Of a stretch of DNA of 64,000 nucleotides, positions 57,378-64,000 are shown piece by piece. The stretch comes from Rhabditoides inermis (Eukaryota; Nematoda; Chromadorea; Rhabditida; Rhabditidae). Each line of letters starts with the position of its first letter. Position 1 is the first letter of the stretch. The notes under the pieces are model-generated. The model ran no database searches. It was not told where the DNA came from and was given only the letters and a program-made list of their open reading frames with translations. The stretch lies in assembly GCA_963966185.1 (NCBI GenBank), contig CAWZYM010000028.1, positions 1 to 64,000 of the forward strand. The letters run 5' to 3'. Position numbers and translations under genes: made by a program.

Positions 57378-57422
57378 TGTGATCTTATGGTGTTATGAGG
57401 ATATACTAATCTACTATTTTAG

Positions 57423-58466
57423 ATGACGGAGATGTCTCAGGAGTTCGAAAATATGGAGATTCTATATAACATCCGCAATCTGTTGTTCTTTCTGCCGTCT
57501 GAGTATCACACTCCGCGTCTCTCGAAAGAGCAGCTGCAGACGTTGTGGACCCGGATTCCGGCAGACTAACGGGAGAACGTCAACACTATGTGCAAAAATC
57601 GATTGGAAAGGTTTTTACTATTCAAAACATTGGTCGTACATATCGCTATTTTGTTATGGTGCAGGTGCACTGGCTAAAATAATTGGAATTATGGACAATC
57701 AATCAACGATTTGCTAGGAGAAAATTCGGTTCTTCGCCTTTTCTGCCGGTTTGTTAGCTTTGTATGCTGCGTTTAATTTCACGAAGAAGAAAAACGGGCA
57801 GGTATTTTGTGTACGTTTATCGCAAGTATATCTTGAATTTCATTCACTACTGTCTATGTGTGCAATGTGGTTGTGTGTGGAATGGTGGAGCTGTCGGCGT
57901 GCGCCGTCTTTGCGAGCAACACAACCGACGTGCAGCCAGTCTTCGACCACATCCACTCGCTCTCCCACAACGTATCTACGCCCATTTCTCATTTGTTTAT
58001 AGTTTATTTCCGTTCTACTACTGTTTTCCTTTCCAGTACGGCGTGGTGGCTGCGGCTGTCGATGAAGACGACGAGCTCGTGTACGACGCAATCTACCAGA
58101 AGGCCACGCCCAGGCGTCGTCTCGTATCCACCACTCAGCCTTCTGCCGCTGGGTTCCCCGAGAGAGTAGGGATCGAGTGATGGATGGATTTATCGATTTG
58201 TTTCAGGATGCGGTTGTGTATAACTACATGAGTGTGTACCGGCGCGACGGGGAGACTGTGGACAAGCTGCCAATCAACGACCACGTCAGTGTTCTTTGTG
58301 TGGCTGCATTCTGAATATTTTTTAGGTGAGTGTCGATCTCTCGCCGTCCATTGTGCTGGAGCAGACGGGACGGGAGGAGGAGAAGAGGGAGACCCGCCCT
58401 CGGCTGCCTGCCTGGTACAACGATGGTCCCGTCATGTCAGGAACTCCTACCACTCGCAGGTTCTGA
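57423..58466 (+). CDS. Membrane protein paralogue B with C-terminal DGPVMSGTPT box
   Basis: Secure exons are 57718-57801, 57891-57971, 58037-58165, 58207-58284 and 58326-58466. They encode EKIRFFAFSAGLLALYAAF (a membrane helix), a Ser/Asn-rich luminal-like stretch, YGVVAAAVDEDDEL, and the end WYNDGPVMSGTPTTRRF. An ATG at 57423 directly after tactattttag opens a 48-codon frame (MTEMSQEFENMEILYNIR onwards) that stops at 57567 and has no obvious donor. It may be the true first exon with an unrecognised splice site, or a separate upstream frame. Downstream exon phases agree with paralogue A, supporting a tandem duplication. Function unknown. Confidence 0.62.
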
Positions 58467-58733
58467 ATGGTCAGGCGGTGTTATTTTCACTTATAGGATG
58501 TGCTGATGGTGTGATACTGATTCTTGTTTCATAGGGTAGGAAGTTTGTTGTCCTAGTCATTTAGAAAGATTTATTTAACGATTAATGATGCATAAACTTC
58601 AAAAACAGGCTTGCATATTACAATAAACAGTTAAGTGATAAGGATGATAGTGTAAGAAGTTATGGGGACAAAATACTGTAAGTTGGAAGCTGCTAGGCTT
58701 CCGATGATAAAAGGGCGTGGCTTGAATGGGCGT

Positions 58734-61700
58734 TCAGATGTACATGGTCTGTCGTTTCTTGATAGGGACACGACAGATGTGACACTTGGTGAGAGCATCG
58801 GCACAGTCGGGACACGCAGTGTGTCCACAGTTGAAGACGATCGAAGCTCGCAGGTCCCTGACACAATCACATATCATCCCATCCAGAACCCAACACACTC
58901 ACATGCAGATGGCACAACTCGTCTGGATCTCCAGTTCTTCCAGTCTCTCACGCAACTTCCGGAGCTCCTCCTGATCCTGGCTAGGCGGGGCCACAGTGGG
59001 CGGCACATCCGAGGTGGGGGAGCCACAAGGGGCGGGGCCAGCAGGCACAGCGATATCAACCAGAGTAGCAGTGGGCACCGCGTTGCCTCCGATAACCACC
59101 TCAGTTCCGTCTGGAATAGTGACAGAGATAGGTGACATATGATAGGTGACATTTGACAGATGACATATGACAGAGTGACATACCGGTTGTCTCAGCCCTG
59201 TCAATGTGTTGATAGCAGAGGGGACAACGACGAAGCCTCGCCCTTCCCACACAGTCGCGACAGATGACGCGATGGCCTGAAACGTCACATGCATAGATTG
59301 ATATTGATTGATTATCGATTACCACATGGGACGAATCTGACATCGGCTGCAGAGTCCTCACAGTCGAATGTACACATAGTGACCTGAAAGAGTGAACTGA
59401 GCAGCCAAAATGATTCGTTCAGTACCTCTCCTGCATCAAATTCTGGCAGAGTGAGACAGCTCATCGGAAGACACGACCTGATTATCGATTGGTTATCGAT
59501 CGAGAATCGATTGACTCACTTGGTGCGACAGGTGGCAAACTGAGTGAGCAAGTGGCGCAGTTCAACGGAAGTACACATGGAGAGAGGAGAGTGACCAGTC
59601 TAGAATGAATCAACTGGTAGATCAGTGCTGGTACGTGATCTACCTTGTCCCTTGCGTTGAGATCAGCCCCGTGGAGACAGAGGAAACAGGCGGTGGCAAG
59701 CTGCCAGAACGGGCGGCAGTGAGAAGCGATCTCATCCAGTTTCTAGAGATGGAGAATGAGAGAAGAGAGAGAAGGGGGAGAGGGAGAGGGGGGGGGGGGG
59801 GAGGGGGGATGCCGGACGTACCACGTTTCCGTTGTTCATGTGAGAGAGTCGCTGAATCTTGTCGAGGGGGGGATGTGCCCTTACAGTTTCCCTCACACAT
59901 AGGTGCAAGGCTGTCACACCATCACAATCAACACTGTTCAGAGGAACACCCGACTGCACCAGAGACTGAAACAGAGAACTCCCCTCTCCCATCTCCCCTT
60001 CTCCCAACCTGAATACATGCCAGTCTCGCAGTGTCTCTATCCACCGATCCGTGCCATCTTTCCACTGCAAAGTGCAGCGCAGTCCGACCGACCTTCGTGG
60101 TTCGAGCAACTTCCGGAGACATCTGAACAACTCTTTCTTGAATATAAACAGAGAGAGAGAGACACACAGAGAGACAGAGAGAGAGAGAGGGGGGAGGGGA
60201 GGGAGAACGTACGTCGAGAATGACGTCAAGCACTTTGTTCCTCGCATAACAAGCCGCGAGATGTAGAGGAAACATGGCCTGCGAGCCTTCCGAGTTGAGC
60301 TGAGTCGGCTTCACTGTCAGAATCGACTGCACTGTCCTGAATCGATCGATTATCGACTGTCAGGAGTGACTATCGATTACTTCTCATGTCCGCGGACAAT
60401 AGCCAGTTGGAGAGGCGAGAGACCATCGTTGTTCTGCAGATGGAGATTGACTCGAATGTTCGCGAGAAGACGAGACAACATCGCCTGAAATGGAGAAGAA
60501 GTGAGGAGAAAAAGAGAAGGAGAATGAGAGAAGGAGAATGAGAACCTGCTTGTTGGCAGACTCCGGCATAGCAGCCACAGTGTGAAGGACAGTGTCTCCC
60601 GCCTGGTTCTGAAAGAGTACGGTAGAATGAAAAGGGTACGGTAGCTGGGCGGGAACTCGAACCTGGATGTTGGGTTGAATGGAAAAGGCATGGAGAAGTC
60701 TATCCACACAGGGAGGGTGGGAGTTCGTTGCAGCCACATGAAGAGCAGTGTCGCCTAGAGAGTACTGTAAACGGAAGGATACGGTAGATAAAGTACCCTG
60801 GGTGTTGATCTTGTTCACATCGTTGGGAATGAAGAGCAGCAGACCCTCGATCATCTTCACGTGTCCACTGAAATTGAAAGTACAGTACTCCTCATCTACA
60901 GTACCCTGGTTCTACAGTACCCGCTGGCTGCGAGATGGAAGAGTGTGTTTCCATCAGAGTCGACTGCCTCTCTGTCTGCTCCCATAGAAAGTAGAAGGAC
61001 GGCGGCTGCCCAATTTCCTCCCACAACAGCCTCCATCAGAGGAGTCCTGCCGTTTGGTGCCGCAGTCCGCAGCTGGAATACGGTAGATCCAACAAGGTAC
61101 TGTACTCTACAGTACCTGCTCCGTGTGGTTAGTCGCAGCCCGAGAGAACTCCTGTTCATTTCCAGTTGTTGTCCAGGTATTCACTGCCTGAATCAGGGTA
61201 GAGCATGGTTACGGTAGTGTACCGTACCTCGACCATCTCCGCTCCATGGTGGTTCGTGGTGGGACCCAAGATAAGCCGACGTGCAGATCGGTCAGTGGGC
61301 GGGGCTTGAGGGGCGGAGCCAGGGGAGAAAGGCGATCGATCGCGCATAACAGTGTGCAGGTTGCGACCCGCGTAGATGGGAAGGAGAACATCTCCGCGAG
61401 TCTCCGTATCTCGCCATGGAAAGATCTGAAACAATAATCAATCGATATTCAATCGATATTCAATCGATAATCAATCGATACTTTGGCCTGCTGAGTGCGC
61501 AGTGTGTACTGACGAGTAGCAGTGTCGACGACTCGGATAGTAACCATCTGAGGGCGATGCAGGCTCTAGAAGAAGAGGAATGGGCGTGGTCAGTGGGGGC
61601 GGAGCGTACCTGCTGTTTCAGCACGACTCCACGGTCTCCAGAGAGAAAGTGCAGTTCCCTCGCGGGTCCAATCGCCCTCACGTGCCATGTGAACTCGCAG

Positions 61701-62037
61701 GATGTCTAAATGGGGCGGGGCTAAAGTGGGCGGGATCTAGTTGATCTCTCACTAGCACATTGCGGTTCTCGGGCCTTCTGTCGGCAGAGTGTTCTGCCTG
61801 TCCCCAGATGTAGAATCGAATACGAATCGATTCGCCGTCTTCGGAAACACCGACAATGACGCCAACGCGGCCGATCAGCTGATATCAATCGATTATCGAT
61901 TGGATATCGATCCACAGACTTGCCTGGGGCATGCGACGGGGATGCCACTGGATGTTGTTGTATAGATGAAGCTTCTCGCAGTGTCGTGCCTCCATTTCCA
62001 CTACCAGTGCCCTCTCTCCGATGCGAATCCACGACAT
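58734..62037 (-). CDS. mib-1: Mind bomb-type E3 ubiquitin ligase (ankyrin repeats and RING fingers)
   Basis: About 21 minus-strand exons, from 62037-61924 to 58857-58734, encode roughly 763 residues. The N-terminus resembles the mind bomb REP modules (GERALVVEMEARHCEKLHLY, then LIGRVGVIVGV). Several ankyrin repeats follow, with GRTPLMEAVVGGNW, DGNTLFHLAASG, GDTALHVAATNSH, GDTVLHTVAAM, DGLSPLQLAIVRGH, GRTALHFAVERWH and DGVTALHLCVRE. Two RING-type modules end the protein: one with FDCEDSAADVRFVPCGHRVI and CPLCYQ, the other with CAICMDLRASIVFNCGH and CHICRVPIKKR. Mind bomb ubiquitinates Notch ligands in vertebrates and flies. No MIB/HERC2-ZZ-MIB/HERC2 head is present, so it is shorter than human MIB1. 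The first intron (61879-61923) has a GC donor. Intron DNA is rich in TACNGTA and ATCGAT. Confidence 0.88.
60610..61235. repeat. Cluster of TACNGTA palindromic heptamers in mind bomb introns
   Basis: TACGGTA, TACTGTA, TACCGTA and TACAGTA occur at least ten times in about 620 bases, near 60619, 60639, 60771, 60780, 60884, 60895, 60914, 61079, 61100, 61110, 61210 and 61220. They are almost confined to intron sequence between short exons. Confidence 0.8.
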
Positions 62038-62790
62038 CGTTGCGAGAAGGGAAGGCGGACGAGTAGAGGAGGAGATGACTGGGAGACGGCAGCGAGACGA
62101 AATGACGGGGAGGGAAGATAACAAGCTAACACACCTGGGAAAATTTATGTAAATTTGAATTGCAATCTTTCAGCAAAAGCACAATTTCGGATCCGCATGA
62201 TACAGTCCTCTACGTGATCAGGTGCGTTGAAAGTCCATAGTTCTCTTAGAGTCCAGGGATCCGATCTGATTGATGTGAAATGAGTCAGCTGTGCTCGTGC
62301 GAGGCAACTTTGTTTTCCTCTCTCTGCTCTGTGGCCGTTTTTTTTCTGATCTCTCTCCGCCCCTACAATGATAAGATAGGCGAGAAACTCTCAATAAGAG
62401 TTTCCTCATCGCACCTCTCACAGTAATCGATTATGCGCAACGGCCTCATTACCTGTACCGTCTGGTCCGCGTTGTGTGGTGAGTTTTCACGTTTTTAGTC
62501 AATTCTCACTAGCCATTCATTGCACTTTTTCTGTTTTCAACCAGTTTTTGGCGGTTTTCATATATTATCACTGTTAGTGACGAAATGGCAGTTGATTACT
62601 CGTTCGCTCACTGAATTTCATTGCTAAATTTATCGTGTTCGATTAGATAAGGCTAGGTTGTTGTCCGGGGCGACCGCCGACCACATGTCTTGTCAATGGC
62701 CAGTGCATCTAGCCCGATCCTTTCATATATAACTACTATATATTTTTGTGCGCGTGTTCATGGTCATTGGTTTCAGTGCTAAGTATCGAG
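62038..62790. promoter_or_regulatory. Divergent intergenic region, mind bomb (-) and START-domain gene (+)
   Basis: No coding exon is recognised. The START-gene ATG lies 14 bases after ggtttcag, another acceptor-like site close to a start codon. Confidence 0.45.
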
Positions 62791-63680
62791 ATGACGTCGG
62801 TAACACTCCACGGCGTCACCGACACGTTGCCACCCGATATGGAGAAGGTGCGGGGTTGTGTACTTGGTCACTTCCTTCTCATGTTGTTGTCATGTTTGTG
62901 TTGATGTGACCTTGATGTGATTGGAGTACGCGGACGCTTTGACGACGGCCGCGGAGGCCTTCAAGGAGTGCGAGAAGCTGTTCGCTGACCCCGCGTGGCA
63001 GGAGAAGAAGGGGTGGCGAAAGGTATGTGATTGTCTCATTTATTCTAATTGATAGTGAATATATAATATTATACTCAAGGTTTTAGATTGTACTTGTGTT
63101 ATTAATTTATCAGTTTGTTTTCAGGATCAGGAGGGCGACGACATGGTCGTGTACGCCAAGAACACCCCCAAGGGAAAGATGGTCACCATATCCGTGAGTT
63201 TGATTTTGATATCTTGTTCTTGTTGCTCTTGATTGTTATGCTTCCGTTCAGACCGTGTTACCCGCTCCGTTGGAGATTGTCATGCAGGAGACGTGGACTG
63301 GGGTGAGTCTTTGATTGATCTATCGATGTATCGAATAACTGATATAGGTGAGCGGGCTGCCCGAGTGGAATCCGAACATCAACTTTGCGAAAACGATCGC
63401 CACTCTCACCGACCATGCCGATCTCATCACCGTGAGCTAAGGTGCATATTGTTCTTCCAATATCGGTTACTTCAGTACGGTAACAACGATGTGCTGATTG
63501 TGTCCGGACGCGAGTTCGTCTCCTCGCGCATCTATCGCAAGATCCCCGAGGGGTGAGTTTTGATTGTTATACTGAATGAATGTGAATGATTTACGCAGTT
63601 GATGGATTGATTTCCAGATATATGATGGCTTCGCGCAGTGTGAACACCCCCGACTTCCCAGTGGCCAAGGGAAAAGTGCG
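62791..63680 (+). CDS. START-domain (StAR-related) lipid-transfer protein, incomplete at window end
   Basis: Seven exons are clear: 62791-62847, 62927-63022, 63125-63193, 63252-63302, 63348-63431, 63476-63552 and 63618-63680. The protein reads through helix 1 (LTTAAEAFKECEKLF), GWRKDQEGDDMVVYAK, LPAPLEIVMQETWTG, GLPEWNPNINFAK, NNDVLIVSGREFVSSR and YMMASRSVNTPDFP, the order of the cholesterol/lipid-binding START fold, closest in my recall to the STARD1/STARD3 group (DFV.R and RSV). There is no transit peptide or membrane domain before the START region. The C-terminal part lies beyond the window; a stretch after 63960 (VVMLAELRG) is open but its phase does not match the last exon, so it is not joined. 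Confidence 0.85.
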
Positions 63681-63884
63681 GTGAGTGTGTTGGTTGAGAT
63701 TGATTGATGTGTCATGCAATCGACATGTCACCAAAAGCACGAGGGTTGGCTATGGACGCGTGTCTGTGAATCATTTTCATTTCTAAAGAATGAGTGTTGA
63801 TTAGTGACCAGTCATTCTCGTCAAAACGCTTCGAAACGCTCTGCTTGATGGGGTTTCGAAGGTAGCGAAGAGAGTATGGAGGAT

Positions 63885-63960
63885 TGAGTGTGGTGTTGTA
63901 GTGCGTGGCTTCACCTGGCGGGGGCTCGATTCCGCCCCTCTCCCTCCAATCCCACACAGA
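63885..63960 (+). repeat. Possible tRNA-derived repeat in the last START-gene intron
   Basis: tagtgcgtggc followed about 20 bases later by ggggctcgattccgcc resembles boxes A and B of a tRNA-derived SINE. The match is weak and no ends were found. Confidence 0.25.
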
Positions 63961-64000
63961 CACTGTGCGATGTGGTGATGCTCGCCGAGCTGCGCGGAAT

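Noticed and set aside
63961..64000. Candidate last exon of the START gene after a cacag acceptor
   Set aside because: The reading phase does not match the donor at 63680 and the window ends before it can be tested.

Overview
This is eukaryotic nuclear DNA. Almost every gene is split into many short exons with GT-AG junctions, mostly gtgagt/gtaagt donors and ttncag acceptors, and many introns are only 43-60 bases long. Several start codons lie 0-16 bases after a perfect 3' splice acceptor with no obvious upstream donor, as expected from spliced-leader trans-splicing. Together with the gene set (a dpf-type dipeptidyl peptidase, a GH37 trehalase, an ASD-2-like STAR protein, a short MIB-1-like mind bomb), this points to a rhabditid or diplogastrid nematode. 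That assignment is inference from protein recall; no search was run.

Layout. 1-9.4 kb: divergent TRAPPC10-like (-) and FCF1 (+), then syntrophin (-) convergent with FCF1, an inositol hexakisphosphate kinase (+), and a TMED3/p24 cargo receptor (-). 10-13.9 kb: a gene I read as the PRC2 subunit SUZ12 (+). 15-17.3 kb: a C2H2 zinc-finger gene (+). 18-32.5 kb: a 31-exon DPP-IV-like peptidase (+). Its 7.1-kb seventh intron carries a second gene on the opposite strand (REEP/TB2-like), and a 5.6-kb Ty3/gyp LTR retrotransposon with identical LTRs sits inside an exon of that nested gene. 33-37.8 kb: trehalase (+). 38 kb: a small secreted Gly/Pro/Tyr/His repeat protein (+). 38.6-43.9 kb: no recognisable gene. 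43.9-50.2 kb: an ASD-2/Quaking STAR RNA-binding protein (+) with two possible C-termini. 52.8-58.5 kb: two tandem paralogous single-pass membrane proteins of unknown function, ending in a shared DGPVMSGTPT box. The first has a 1.77-kb foldback DNA transposon in an intron, and a 5'-truncated LINE lies between the two. 58.7-62 kb: mind bomb E3 ligase (-). 62.8 kb to the end: a START-domain lipid-transfer protein (+, incomplete).

The genes are mostly unrelated housekeeping and signalling functions, and I see no operon of linked function. The unusual content is the SUZ12 homologue, three mobile elements with intact target-site duplications (5, 10 and 12 bp), the gene interrupted by the LTR element, clusters of the palindromic heptamer TACNGTA, GC-AG introns, a perfect 34-bp hairpin, and CT/GA simple repeats in a large share of introns.

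Exon coordinates were read by eye from splice consensus, reading frame and remembered family sequences; single-base errors are possible.
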